DNA of 47,480 nt, from contig CAYQQO010000003.1 in NCBI GenBank assembly GCA_964420115.1, positions 1 to 47,480 of the forward strand, in the 5' to 3' direction. Both the position numbers and the translations under genes were made by a program. The notes under the pieces are model-generated. The model was not told where the DNA came from. It worked only from the letters and a program-made list of their open reading frames with translations, and did no database searches. Every line of letters begins with the position of its first letter. Position 1 is the first letter of the stretch. The DNA comes from CAYQQO01 sp964420115. Its GTDB lineage: Bacteria; Patescibacteriota; Minisyncoccia; Portnoybacterales; UBA2143. This document shows, one piece after another, positions 24,275 to 32,775 of this stretch.

Positions 24275-25375
24275 CTATTTTTTTCTATACACCCCCACTG
24301 TTTCCTCTCCCATTTTCTGCCAGCTATATTTTTTAACCCTCTTATAGCCCCGACTTGCTAACTCACGGCGCAGATTATTATCGTTTAAGGCCCGTTTAAT
24401 TTCCCGAACCATTGAATCAACATTTTCCGGATCAAAATACAGGGCCGCTTGGCCGCAAACCTCCGGGAGACAAGACGCTTTTGACAAAACAACCGGCAGA
24501 CCGTATGTCATTGCCTCGAGTGGAGGAAGACCAAAACCTTCGCAAAGAGAGGGGAAAATATAAAGAGAGGCGTTTTTATACAAATAAGCAATCTCCTCGT
24601 CTTTTAAAAAATCAGTGAAAATAATTCTTTCATCCGGCAAGGCGTCAGCAATTTTTTTAACCCCTTTGTAAAAATAATCTAATTCCCCCGCTAAAACTAA
24701 TCTTAAATCTATTCCCTCATCAACTATTTTTTTAAAAGCCCTAATTAATTTTTCTAAATTCTTATGAGGATAAGCATTGCCGACATACAAAAGATAGGGT
24801 TTTTTAATCTTGATTCCTTCTTTATTATTGTTTATCGGTTTTTCTGGAACGCCTTCATAAATCACTTCTATTTTTTGGGAGTCAACATTAAAATATTTTA
24901 AAATATCTTTTTTAGTATAATGAGAAACTGCGATAATTTTTTTAGCTCTTTTAACAGCAGAATAAATAATTAAACGATAAGCTAAGTTTTTTAAAAAATA
25001 ACCGGCTGGGCCCAAACGAGAAGCAGATCTGGTTGGAAATTTCTTCAAAACCAAATCGTGGATTGTTACAACAAAAGGAGAAAAATAAAAAAAGGGAACA
25101 TTAAAATGAGGAAAATGCATTAAATCAACTTTTTTTTTGTAAATTTCAAAAGGGAAGAAAAGTTGTTCCCTAAAGCCATACCATTTGTAATTAGCTAAAA
25201 CTTTTTTAAAATTAGAGTTTTTTGGCTGATACTCTCGCCAGTTATCCCTTCTAAGAAAAATAACGTATTGGTTATCTGAATCAACTATTTCTAAATTTTC
25301 CACCAGTTTCTGGACATAGCGGCCAAGCCCTTTTTGTCTTGCTCCAAAAAATCTTGCATCAATGCCAATTTTCAT
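24275..25375 (-). CDS. glycosyltransferase family 4 (GT-B)
   Basis: Starting at ATG 25375 (MKIGIDARFFGARQKGLGRY) the product has 366 residues. The GT-B C-terminal motif is clear: SLCEGFGLPPLEAMTYGLPV, with the two-glutamate EX7E pattern, preceded by YVGNAYPHKNLEKLI. It transfers a sugar from a nucleotide donor. The start overlaps the stop of the next glycosyltransferase by ATGA; the longer frame to 25420 would lie inside that gene. Second to last gene of the cassette. Confidence 0.9.
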   Translation of the reverse strand: MKIGIDARFFGARQKGLGRYVQKLVENLEIVDSDNQYVIFLRRDNWREYQPKNSNFKKVLANYKWYGFREQLFFPFEIYKKKVDLMHFPHFNVPFFYFSPFVVTIHDLVLKKFPTRSASRLGPAGYFLKNLAYRLIIYSAVKRAKKIIAVSHYTKKDILKYFNVDSQKIEVIYEGVPEKPINNNKEGIKIKKPYLLYVGNAYPHKNLEKLIRAFKKIVDEGIDLRLVLAGELDYFYKGVKKIADALPDERIIFTDFLKDEEIAYLYKNASLYIFPSLCEGFGLPPLEAMTYGLPVVLSKASCLPEVCGQAALYFDPENVDSMVREIKRALNDNNLRRELASRGYKRVKKYSWQKMGEETVGVYRKK

Positions 25376-26517
25376 AATGACTTTAATATGTTTAACGTCT
25401 TTCGGGCGCATTTGGGCCAAGAAAAGTTTTTAGCCCGCAGAATGCCTCTTTTAATATATTTATCTTTTAAGCTGTTGTTAGAAAAAATTTCTTTCATAAC
25501 CCAAGATAATTGGTCAATATCATTAGGGTCAACCATCAAAGAAGAGCTGCCAACTACCTCTGGCAAAGAAGAACGATTAGAAACAATTGTCGGAACTCCG
25601 CAAGCCATTGCCTCTAAGGGAGGAAAGCCAAAACCCTCAAAAAAACTAGGGAAAACAAAAAGGTCGGCCAGATTATACAAAGAGGGCTTATCTGATTCAT
25701 CAACAAAACCGGTAAAAAATATATCTCTGCTGTATTTTGAATTTTTAGCTTCTTTAAAAATATAGCCACAAAGCCATCCTTTTGCTCCAGCAATAACCAG
25801 CTTGTGTTCTGTTTTTTTATTTCTTTCCCTAAATAACTCAAAGGCCCTAATTAAACCAACAATGTTTTTCCTGGGCTCAATTGTCCCAAAATACAATATA
25901 AATTTATCCGGCAGATTATACTTTCCCCTGATACTTTTGAGTGTTTCTTTTTTGTTTTTTATCGGCCTGAACTGCTCTCCTACTCCTAAATAAACCACTT
26001 CAATTTTTTTAGGGTCAATATTATAGAGATTGATTAAATCATCTTTAGTTGATAAAGAATCAGAAATTATTTTATCTGCTCTTTCTGCTTCTTTTTTTGC
26101 ATTCATAAAAAACCACTGCCATAATCTTTTTCTTTTTGAAAAAAATTCTGGATAACGCGTAAAGGCCAAATCATGGAATGTTACCACTCGCCGACAGCTG
26201 TTAGAAAGCGGGGTGGTAAAAAAATGAGGATTGAAATAAACATCAATGTCCCCAAGAAGCTTATCAACCTTTGGCCAATTCCCATAACGGGCTAAAGTAA
26301 AAAAAAGACGATTTGGTATTTTAAAATCGCCTAATTCAACATTACCCAAAGAAAGCCAGTTATAATTTAAAGAAGCTTTTTTAAAGGCGTTGTAAAAAAG
26401 CCGGTAGTTAATCTCTGGGTCGCAAGACAAAAGATGGGACAAAAGGTTGATTGTATATTCTTCAACACCGGTCCTTGCCCCTTTTGCCAAGACCCTTATG
26501 TCAACGCCGATAGTCAC
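25372..26517 (-). CDS. glycosyltransferase family 4 (GT-B)
   Basis: This 381-residue enzyme begins MTIGVDIRVLAKGARTGVEE and has the nucleotide-sugar site FFEGFGFPPLEAMACGVPT and YFGTIEPRKNIVGLIRAFEL. It is a paralogue of the gene downstream, with the same organisation (VTFHDLAFTRYPEFFSKRKR compared with VTIHDLVLKKFPTRSASRLG). The acceptor is unknown, probably a lipid-linked oligosaccharide given the neighbouring sugar-phosphate transferase. Confidence 0.9.
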   Translation of the reverse strand: MTIGVDIRVLAKGARTGVEEYTINLLSHLLSCDPEINYRLFYNAFKKASLNYNWLSLGNVELGDFKIPNRLFFTLARYGNWPKVDKLLGDIDVYFNPHFFTTPLSNSCRRVVTFHDLAFTRYPEFFSKRKRLWQWFFMNAKKEAERADKIISDSLSTKDDLINLYNIDPKKIEVVYLGVGEQFRPIKNKKETLKSIRGKYNLPDKFILYFGTIEPRKNIVGLIRAFELFRERNKKTEHKLVIAGAKGWLCGYIFKEAKNSKYSRDIFFTGFVDESDKPSLYNLADLFVFPSFFEGFGFPPLEAMACGVPTIVSNRSSLPEVVGSSSLMVDPNDIDQLSWVMKEIFSNNSLKDKYIKRGILRAKNFSWPKCARKTLNILKSL

Positions 26518-26532
26518 AAATTATAATCACAA

Positions 26533-27627
26533 TTAAAGTTTATACCCCGTATTATTTTCAATAAACTCCTTTATTTTATTCTTAAAGCCTTCCTGGTCGT
26601 ATTCCATCGCCTTAGCCCTTATTATTTTAGGGTCAAAATCATTAATTTTAAATTTGCGCAAAGTTTCAAGCAAATGGTCTTTTGTCTGCTCTCTAAAAAA
26701 TAATCCATTTATCTCCGGCTCAATAATTTCCAAAGCGCCTCCTGACTGATAAGCAATAACCGGCCGGCCGGCAGCCATCGCCTCAACAGCCACTATGCCA
26801 AAATCCTCTTCCTGCGGAAAAATAAAGGCCTTGGCGTGAGCATAGTATTTTCTTAATTTTCCATCGTCAACCAATCCGACAAACTCAATATTTTCTTTAG
26901 CTTTTTTCATCAACCGTCTTTTTTCCGGCCCGTCGCCAATAATTTTCAAAGGCCAGCCAAGCTCATTAAAGGCGTCTATCGCCAAATCAAACCTCTTGTA
27001 TGGCAGAAGACGGCCAACCATTAAAAAATAATCAGAAGGATTGCTAACTAAATAAAAAGGAGTTGTTTTAATAGGAGGATAAATAATTGTTGAATCTCTG
27101 TGGTAGTATTTCTTTATCCTTTGAGCGACAAAACGAGAATTAGCAATAAATTTATCAACCCGGCTTGCTGCCTGCTCATCCCAAATGCGGATATAATTCA
27201 TAAAAAAGGGAATAAGTCTTTTTATCGCCTTGGGATAATTAAATTCTTCGATATAGCGGTGCGAATCATCCCAAGCATAACGAATGGGCGTGTGGCAATA
27301 ACAGAGATGAAAACAATCAGCCGGAGTAACCACCCCCTTGGCATAACTGGCAGAATCAGAAAGGACCAAATCATAATTAGAAAAATCAAATTCTTCTACG
27401 GCCAAAGGCATCAGCATCAAAAAAGGCCGATGATAAGATTTAAGCAAAGGGATTTTTTGCAAAAAGGAAGTTTTAACATCCCGATTATCAAAGGCAAAGC
27501 CCGTTCTTTCTCTATCATAAAGAAGAGTATAAATTGGCGCCTTGGGAAAAATTTGGCAGAAGGCTTCCAAAACTCTTTCTGCCCCTCCATACTGATTTAA
27601 ATAGTCATGGACTAAAGCAACACGCAT
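26533..27627 (-). CDS. glycosyltransferase family 4 (GT-B)
   Basis: From ATG 27627 (MRVALVHDYLNQYGGAERVL) the product is 364 residues. The GGAERVL motif and C-terminal FPQEEDFGIVAVEAMAAGRP with EX7E mark a GT4 enzyme of the WcaI/mannosyltransferase type. An upstream ATG at 27642 adds only five residues; the MRVALVHDY start fits the family better. It is the second gene of the glycan operon. Confidence 0.9.
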   Translation of the reverse strand: MRVALVHDYLNQYGGAERVLEAFCQIFPKAPIYTLLYDRERTGFAFDNRDVKTSFLQKIPLLKSYHRPFLMLMPLAVEEFDFSNYDLVLSDSASYAKGVVTPADCFHLCYCHTPIRYAWDDSHRYIEEFNYPKAIKRLIPFFMNYIRIWDEQAASRVDKFIANSRFVAQRIKKYYHRDSTIIYPPIKTTPFYLVSNPSDYFLMVGRLLPYKRFDLAIDAFNELGWPLKIIGDGPEKRRLMKKAKENIEFVGLVDDGKLRKYYAHAKAFIFPQEEDFGIVAVEAMAAGRPVIAYQSGGALEIIEPEINGLFFREQTKDHLLETLRKFKINDFDPKIIRAKAMEYDQEGFKNKIKEFIENNTGYKL

Positions 27628-27684
27628 AAACAAATAATTCAAGCCCCCCGTTGATACAAACTAAAAAAACAATCCCCAAAAAAG

Positions 27685-29073
27685 TCAACAAGCCGATCTG
27701 TCTCTAACAATAAAAGCCAGTGTCTTTAAAAGTATTTTTAAATCCATCAAAAGAGACCAATTTTCAATATAGTATGTGTCCAGTTTAACTTCCTCTTCAA
27801 AGGGAAGATCAGAACTGCCGCTTACTTGAGAAAGACCCGTTATCCCCGCTTTAATGGCCAAAAGTTTCTTATGATGCTTTTGGTATTTTCCAATTTCATC
27901 AGGCTGGTGCGGCCTGGGGCCGGTCAAGCTTATTTCCCCCCTAATAACATTAATCAATTGAGGCAGTTCATCTATTCTGTATTTGCGTAAAAATCGGCCA
28001 ATCTTCGTCACTCTCGGGTCATCTTTCATTTTGAAAAGAGGCCCATCTCTCCTTTCATTATAAGCCCATAACAACGGCTTTAAATCTTCTGCCCCTTCAA
28101 TCATTGAACGAAATTTATATAAATAAAATTCTTTTTTCTGACTGACTCTTTTTAATTTTACAAAAACAGGCCCCCTTGAATCCCACTTAATAATAAAGGC
28201 AACTATAAAAAAAAGAGGGCTTAAAACAACCAAGCCGACAGAAGAGCCGACCAGATCAATTAATCTTTTAATAATCTTGCCCCAGCCGTCTAAAGCAGTC
28301 CCTCTTAGTTCAATGATCGGCGAACCGCCCAATGTCTCCACCGAAGCATTGCTTGTTAATGTTTGGAAAAGATTGGGAACGAATTTAAAGGATAAATGTT
28401 TTTCTTCGCAAAAATTAACCAGTTCCAAAATTTTCTCTCTTGGCCAGTCAGGATCAGCCAAAATTATTTCATCCACTCCCGGATTGTCAATTTTGCTTTT
28501 AACCTCTAAAATATCAGGCTCAATAAGATTGCCGACCAACAAATAACCCAAACCCGGCTCTTTTTTAATATTATCAGTAATTTTACTGCTAATTCCATCT
28601 TTACCGATAACAAGCACCCGATGGGCGCCAAAATGACGCTTACGAATCAAATACTTCTGTAAACGACTAATTAAGAAACGGCCAAAAAAGACAAATAAAA
28701 CCGCCAATAACCAGCCAACAAAAACTAAAAAACGAGAATCAAACCATTCTCGGCGGACAAAAATATAAAAGACCAAGACAATAATACCTGCTGAAAGAGC
28801 AATGATAATTTTAAAAAAATCATCCCAAAGCGAACGAACCGGCTTGATTTTATACAATCCGACAAGAGCAAAGACAAGCAAAAGAAAAAAAGAAAAACCC
28901 AAAACCAAAAGAAAATACTTCTCAAAAGGCAAACTCAAACTAAAAAGAACTGGTCTGTATTGGCTTACCCAAGGACTGACACGCAAGCCGTAAGCGGAAA
29001 AACCAGCTAAAATAATCATTAAAAAGTCCAGAGGAAGTAAAATTGAAGTAAAAAGTAAATCTGCCCTTTTCAT
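27685..29073 (-). CDS. initiating sugar-phosphate transferase (polyprenyl glycosylphosphotransferase)
   Basis: Starting at ATG 29073 (MKRADLLFTSILLPLDFLMI) the protein has 462 residues: four to five N-terminal helices (about 1-125), a Rossmann-like CoA-binding-type region (about 140-250) and the bacterial sugar transferase domain (about 270-460; KRLIDLVGSSVGLVVLSPLF, LYKFRSM, DELPQLINVIRGEISLTGPR). Such enzymes put the first sugar phosphate on undecaprenyl phosphate. The longer frame to 29130 runs through a terminator hairpin and is rejected. It heads the cassette. Confidence 0.93.
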   Translation of the reverse strand: MKRADLLFTSILLPLDFLMIILAGFSAYGLRVSPWVSQYRPVLFSLSLPFEKYFLLVLGFSFFLLLVFALVGLYKIKPVRSLWDDFFKIIIALSAGIIVLVFYIFVRREWFDSRFLVFVGWLLAVLFVFFGRFLISRLQKYLIRKRHFGAHRVLVIGKDGISSKITDNIKKEPGLGYLLVGNLIEPDILEVKSKIDNPGVDEIILADPDWPREKILELVNFCEEKHLSFKFVPNLFQTLTSNASVETLGGSPIIELRGTALDGWGKIIKRLIDLVGSSVGLVVLSPLFFIVAFIIKWDSRGPVFVKLKRVSQKKEFYLYKFRSMIEGAEDLKPLLWAYNERRDGPLFKMKDDPRVTKIGRFLRKYRIDELPQLINVIRGEISLTGPRPHQPDEIGKYQKHHKKLLAIKAGITGLSQVSGSSDLPFEEEVKLDTYYIENWSLLMDLKILLKTLAFIVRDRSAC

Positions 29074-29107
29074 CACCTTTATCCTAAGGGATTTAAGAAA
29101 AAAAGGC

Positions 29108-29137
29108 AATAAAAAAGCCGTTTTTTGCAAAACGACT
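29108..29137 (-). terminator. terminator between the dockerin gene and the glycan operon
   Basis: On the minus strand AAGTCGTTTT (29128-29137) pairs with AAAACGGCTT (29114-29123) with one G-U, then TTTTTTATT. It separates the broken surface gene from the sugar transferase operon. Confidence 0.8.
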
Positions 29138-29168
29138 TCTTCCCCCTTAGTTTATTTAAATCAAACCA

Positions 29169-30343
29169 TCAATCCCAACTGCTCATCATTAAACCCAAGT
29201 CCCTAATATCAACTATACCGTCGTTGTTCATATCTTCGTTTTGCGCGCTGGGAGGTTCCAGCCAACGGCTGACTAAAAGACTGAAATCAGATGAATTAAC
29301 ACTGCCGTCGCTGTCTAAATCGCCAAAGAGTTGTTGGTCTATAACAATAGAGAGAGTTTGGCTGTCTGTTTGATTGTTTGAATCTGTTACTTGAACGGTA
29401 AAGTTAAACACGCCTTCTGTCGTTGGCGTGCCGGAAATAACCCCCGTTGAATTATTTAATATTAAGCCATTAGGTAATTTGCCAGAAATAACTGACCATG
29501 TGTAAGGCGTTGCTCCCCCCGAAACAGAAAGTGCTTGAAAATAAGCAGTGTTGATTTGGCCGCCGGGGAGAGACAGTGGTTATATCGGGAATTTGTGTCC
29601 TCCCCTATCAATATCAGACCACCAATTAGTCGGCAGTTCGGTTCTAAAAATTTCCAGTGGTTGGGTCCCCAGCCAATTAGAATCAAAATAAACATATTGA
29701 CCATCTCGGCTTAACTGAGCCCTCATTTGGTTTTTATAATTAATAGGATCCCCTCTAACATGAGCGATTCTCCATGTTTTTACCATAGAAGAGTCCTTTG
29801 AGAATCGAACTGCCCATAACTCTCTTTCCAGCCAAAAGTTTGTATCAGAACCAGAACCAGCATAATTTGTATAAAAAAACCAACCATCAGTATTACGATT
29901 ATAACTAGAGCTTACATGCGTCCCCCCTTCCCAATCGCAATAAGAGTATTGTCGCTATTTGAAATAGAAAATGTCGTATATTGAATATTCATAGATCCGC
30001 TGTTTGCTTCATTCACATTGTCTGTAAACCTCCTTATTTGTATATTAAAAACAGGGTCATTATAAGCTTCCCACTTTAATGGATAATCCATCGCCGGCAT
30101 AGAGTGCATAAAACAATCGCCCGTAGCAGTCTCTGGCGGGTTTATTCCAGGCTCCCAAGTAACATAATTAAAATTTTGAGCCAAACTATTTTCTGTTTTT
30201 ATAATTGAAAAAATAAGTTCATTAAATTGAATAACTTTACCAGAGGCAACTAAGCCAGTAAAAATAATTAGCCCGAATAAAAACAAACCAAGCCAAATAC
30301 GCTTGGTTTTGTATTTCAGCCGAAAAAATAATTCAATAGACAT
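29169..30343 (-). pseudogene. interrupted surface protein gene: anchor, unknown domain, Ig-like domain, dockerin
   Basis: From ATG 30343 a membrane helix (about 18-40) and a mid-domain are read to LIAIGKGG, where a frameshift at six G (29922-29927) intervenes; one extra G restores THVSSSYNRNTDGWFFYTNY through to GGHKFPI, TAA 29580-29582. The same frame then resumes as LPGGQINTAYFQALSVSGG and VISGTPTTEGVFNFTVQVTD (a He_PIG/cadherin-like Ig domain) and ends in a dockerin with loops DLDSDGSVNSSDF and DMNNDGIVDIRDL, TGA 29169. So two lesions split one gene of about 390 codons. Beta-propeller-like features (YTNYAGSGSD) in the middle are suggestive only. Confidence 0.7.
29235..29309 (-). repeat. 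direct repeat copy B (dockerin DNA)
   Basis: Matches 21163-21237 at 73 of 75 positions, same orientation. This copy is inside the fuller dockerin gene. Confidence 0.9.
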
Positions 30344-30400
30344 TCTTCTTATATTATACTCCTTAAAAAATAAAAAAAGGAAAATATACGAAAATTAAAA

Positions 30401-30782
30401 AACCCAAGCAAGTAATAAGCCGGGTTCTGTTCTTAGCCCCTGCCAAAAACAAAGGCCAAGCGATAGCCATCTATCTGGGCTCTGCATTACTACAAAGCTC
30501 AAGCGAGCCACTTTTCATCTCCAATAATACAACATGGAGGTTTGCTCTTGCACCAGGCAGGGTTTACCACGCGCTTGCGTTCCCGCAAGGCGAGAGGAGT
30601 TAATCCTCACTTTTCACCTTTCCTCCCTTTAGGAGAACTCCCCTAAAGCGAAGTAGTATTGTCTCTGTGGCACTTTCCCTATTCTCACGAACGGTGGGCG
30701 TTACCCACTGCCCCTTAAAGGCGCCCGGATTTTCCTCTCCAGCCGACAAACAGCTGAAGCGACCATCTAACTTACTTGGGTT
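30401..30782 (-). ncRNA. rnpB: RNase P RNA, bacterial class A
   Basis: On the minus strand, the 5' and 3' ends pair as helix P1 (AACCCAAGTAAGT with ACTTGCTTGGGTT, one G-U). The conserved core is visible: GAGGAAAATCCGGGC (P4 strand, CRI), GTGCCACAGAGA and near the 3' end ACAGAACCCGGCTTAT. Length about 382 bases is normal. It is the catalytic RNA for 5' processing of tRNAs, including the three in this window. P1 followed by T6 probably also terminates transcription. A near-consensus promoter lies directly upstream. Confidence 0.95.
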
Positions 30783-30788
30783 GCTATA

Positions 30789-30818
30789 ATACTACCACGA
30801 CCTCTTTCTGCTTGTCAA
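30789..30818 (-). promoter_or_regulatory. rnpB promoter
   Basis: -35 TTGACA (30813-30818), 18-base spacer, -10 TAGTAT (30789-30794), placing the start at the first bases of P1. Confidence 0.75.
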
Positions 30819-30843
30819 TACACATAAACCAGTAAAAAACGCC

Positions 30844-31632
30844 TTAAACAGAAATGGATTTTTTACTCAAAATTCTATGGACCAACATAAGAATTGCCGC
30901 TATCAAAGACCACCAAGAAATAACATTTAAGGCGGTTTGGTTAACATTAGAAGTCAAGGATCTTATCGGGTCAAAAGTAAGAAATATAGCGCTAAAAACA
31001 AACAGAGCAACAGTCAAAAAGGAGAGAATGTCCATAAAATTACTTTTTCTAAAAGAAAGATTTTCTTTCAAGGCATCTTCCTTCGGCCATATCTTCCATA
31101 TTAACAATAAATTAAAAAATAAAATAAGAATAAAGGCGGCATACCCTATCGGCGTCCCATTGGGAATTTGCCCACCGAACTTAAATATTAAAATAACCAA
31201 AAAATTCAAGAATAACATAACAGCCCAGCCAGTTTTTGACATTCTTCCATGCTGCCAATTCCTTTTTGCCAACCTGTTAGCTAAATAAAAAGTCATTACT
31301 GCCTGAACAGCTCCCCACCAAACCAAATTCACAAACAACATACTCCCCCATCTTATTCCTAAAAACAAAGGCGGGATAAAAAGTATGCCGGAGACAAAAG
31401 CCAAATATATCGTCCCATAAAAAAAAGAAATAGCCATTAAATGGAAGTCTTTTAACTTAAAGCGAATAATTAAATCTTCCAGCATAGTAAAATAAGTAAA
31501 ATAAGAAATAAAAAGGACAAAAGGAAGAAAGGGCTGAGCCGGGATATTATTAATGCCCCTTAAAGAGTATTCTAAAAGCAAATTAAAAGCGGCAGCGATA
31601 AGTATAATTTTCCATCTGCTTGATATTGTCAT
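30844..31632 (-). CDS. polytopic membrane protein of unknown function
   Basis: This 262-residue protein has about seven hydrophobic segments and few charged residues. I do not recognise the family. Residues about 5-75 (SSRWKIILIAAAFNLLLEYS, FKLKDFHLMAISFF) align with the product of the broken gene at 39610-40071 (QWKIILLVIVFSMFF-EYALRG, YKMRDYHLALLAFL), so the two are paralogues. It lies between rnpB and a terminator of the zinc-protein gene. Confidence 0.75.
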   Translation of the reverse strand: MTISSRWKIILIAAAFNLLLEYSLRGINNIPAQPFLPFVLFISYFTYFTMLEDLIIRFKLKDFHLMAISFFYGTIYLAFVSGILFIPPLFLGIRWGSMLFVNLVWWGAVQAVMTFYLANRLAKRNWQHGRMSKTGWAVMLFLNFLVILIFKFGGQIPNGTPIGYAAFILILFFNLLLIWKIWPKEDALKENLSFRKSNFMDILSFLTVALFVFSAIFLTFDPIRSLTSNVNQTALNVISWWSLIAAILMLVHRILSKKSISV

Positions 31633-31691
31633 ATTGTGATTAATATTAATATTTTATACACCACTCTTTTTAGTATAGCAAAAGCAAGCAC

Positions 31692-31727
31692 AAAGAAAAA
31701 TGCCTGCTTAGCTAAACCAAGCAGGCA
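31692..31727 (-). terminator. terminator of the zinc-protein gene
   Basis: TGCCTGCTT (31701-31709) and AAGCAGGCA (31719-31727) form a perfect 9-bp stem; on the minus strand TTTTTCTTT follows. Confidence 0.85.
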
Positions 31728-31764
31728 CTACACCGCGATAAAGCCGCGCATCTATCTCCCAATC

Positions 31765-32256
31765 TTACCCGACTGCCTTTTTAGCTTGATATATATATCT
31801 GTCAACAACCGGCGCCATCACTTCAGCTGACTGAGACATCGGGTAAACTGGCATCAGGTAAACTTGGCCTGGCGCATCCCAATAACCAACCGCGTCAAAA
31901 CGTCCCAAAGTAGTACAACTCATCTTGGCGCAACCAACCATTTGTAATGACCGCTTAGAGTAGACAACCGCTCCTTCTGGTATCTCAAAGTCATCTGGAG
32001 ACTTCGGCGAATAAAGGGTAATCGGCTCGCCGATAAAGATGGGCTGCTGGCACCACGCGCAGACAACAGCCATTTGCTCAATACAGCGCCAGCAGTAAGG
32101 TATTCTATCTCACCTGAAAACAATCCTCATTAGTCTAAGCTTTGCCCTCCTTTCCTGCCCAAAAGCCCTAACAACAGCTCTCCGTGTTATCCGATGGCCG
32201 CACTCGGCCTCAAACCAACCAGCCATCAGTCCTTTTATTACTTTCAGAAAGAACAT
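31765..32256 (-). pseudogene. zinc-finger protein gene split by an in-frame TGA
   Basis: From ATG 32256, behind a GGGGG-type RBS, a 48-codon frame (MFFLKVIKGLMAGWFEAECG onward, basic) ends at TGA 32110-32112. The same frame continues without interruption: DRIPYCWRCIEQMAVVCAWC, then IFIGEPITLYSPKSPDDFEI, GCAKMSC and on to 31765. Read together the product would be about 163 residues with CGH, CWRC, CAWC and CAKMSC metal-binding groups, forming two zinc sites. Read separately, there would be a 48-residue and a 102-residue protein (ATG 32073) and CWRC would lie in untranslated sequence. Continuity favours one gene with a nonsense codon or read-through. No family recognised. Confidence 0.6.
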
Positions 32257-32310
32257 CTTCTACCCCCTTTTTTTCTAAATGGACAAAGAACTAAAAGCCG
32301 CTTAATCCAC

Positions 32311-32337
32311 CTTATAAAAAATAAATTTAGATGTCAA
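32311..32337 (-). promoter_or_regulatory. possible promoter of the zinc-protein gene
   Basis: -35 TTGACA (32332-32337) and -10 TATAAG (32311-32316) with a short 15-base spacer, about 55 bases before ATG 32256 and starting right after the RNase HI stop. Confidence 0.45.
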
Positions 32338-32340
32338 CAA

Positions 32341-32775
32341 TTATAAAAGCGCCTGTTTTTTGTTTTGATTATCAAGCGCCTCGTTAACTAAGCGGTCAGC
32401 TTCTTTGTTTTTTCCTCGCGGAATATGTTTAAAATTAACTTGGCTAAAATCAATTATTAAATTCCATATTTTAATAAAAAGCGGCTGTAAATCTTTTTCC
32501 TTGATTTTGTATTGATGATTTAATTGCTTTACCACCAATTCACTATCCAAGAAAAAATCTATTCCCATTTCTTTCACTTTCTTCTTGCCAAAGAGCAGTT
32601 TTGCTTTTTTTAAAGCAAAAATAACCGCTTCGTACTCGGCTTGGTTATTGGTTGCCCTGCCAATAAAATGGCTGTATTTTTTGAATACCTGACCTTCTTT
32701 GGCAATGACCGTTCCTATTGCGGCCGGACCGGGATTGCCCCTTGCCCCTCCGTCTGTATATATAGCGATTTTCAT
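32341..32775 (-). CDS. RNase HI-like protein
   Basis: The 144-residue protein shows the RNase H fold motifs YTDGGARGNPG (first Asp), NNQAEYEAVIFAL (Glu), FFLDSELVVKQLN (Asp) and, near the end, HIPRGKNKEADRLVNEAL (last Asp). It would remove RNA from RNA-DNA hybrids. Its start overlaps the recJ stop by four bases; it is the last gene of a long operon from 39527. Confidence 0.92.
   Translation of the reverse strand: MKIAIYTDGGARGNPGPAAIGTVIAKEGQVFKKYSHFIGRATNNQAEYEAVIFALKKAKLLFGKKKVKEMGIDFFLDSELVVKQLNHQYKIKEKDLQPLFIKIWNLIIDFSQVNFKHIPRGKNKEADRLVNEALDNQNKKQALL

Noticed and set aside
29074..29130. Longer start for the sugar-phosphate transferase
   Set aside because: The added 19 codons lie in the terminator hairpin; the internal ATG at 29073 has the expected MKRADLLF start.
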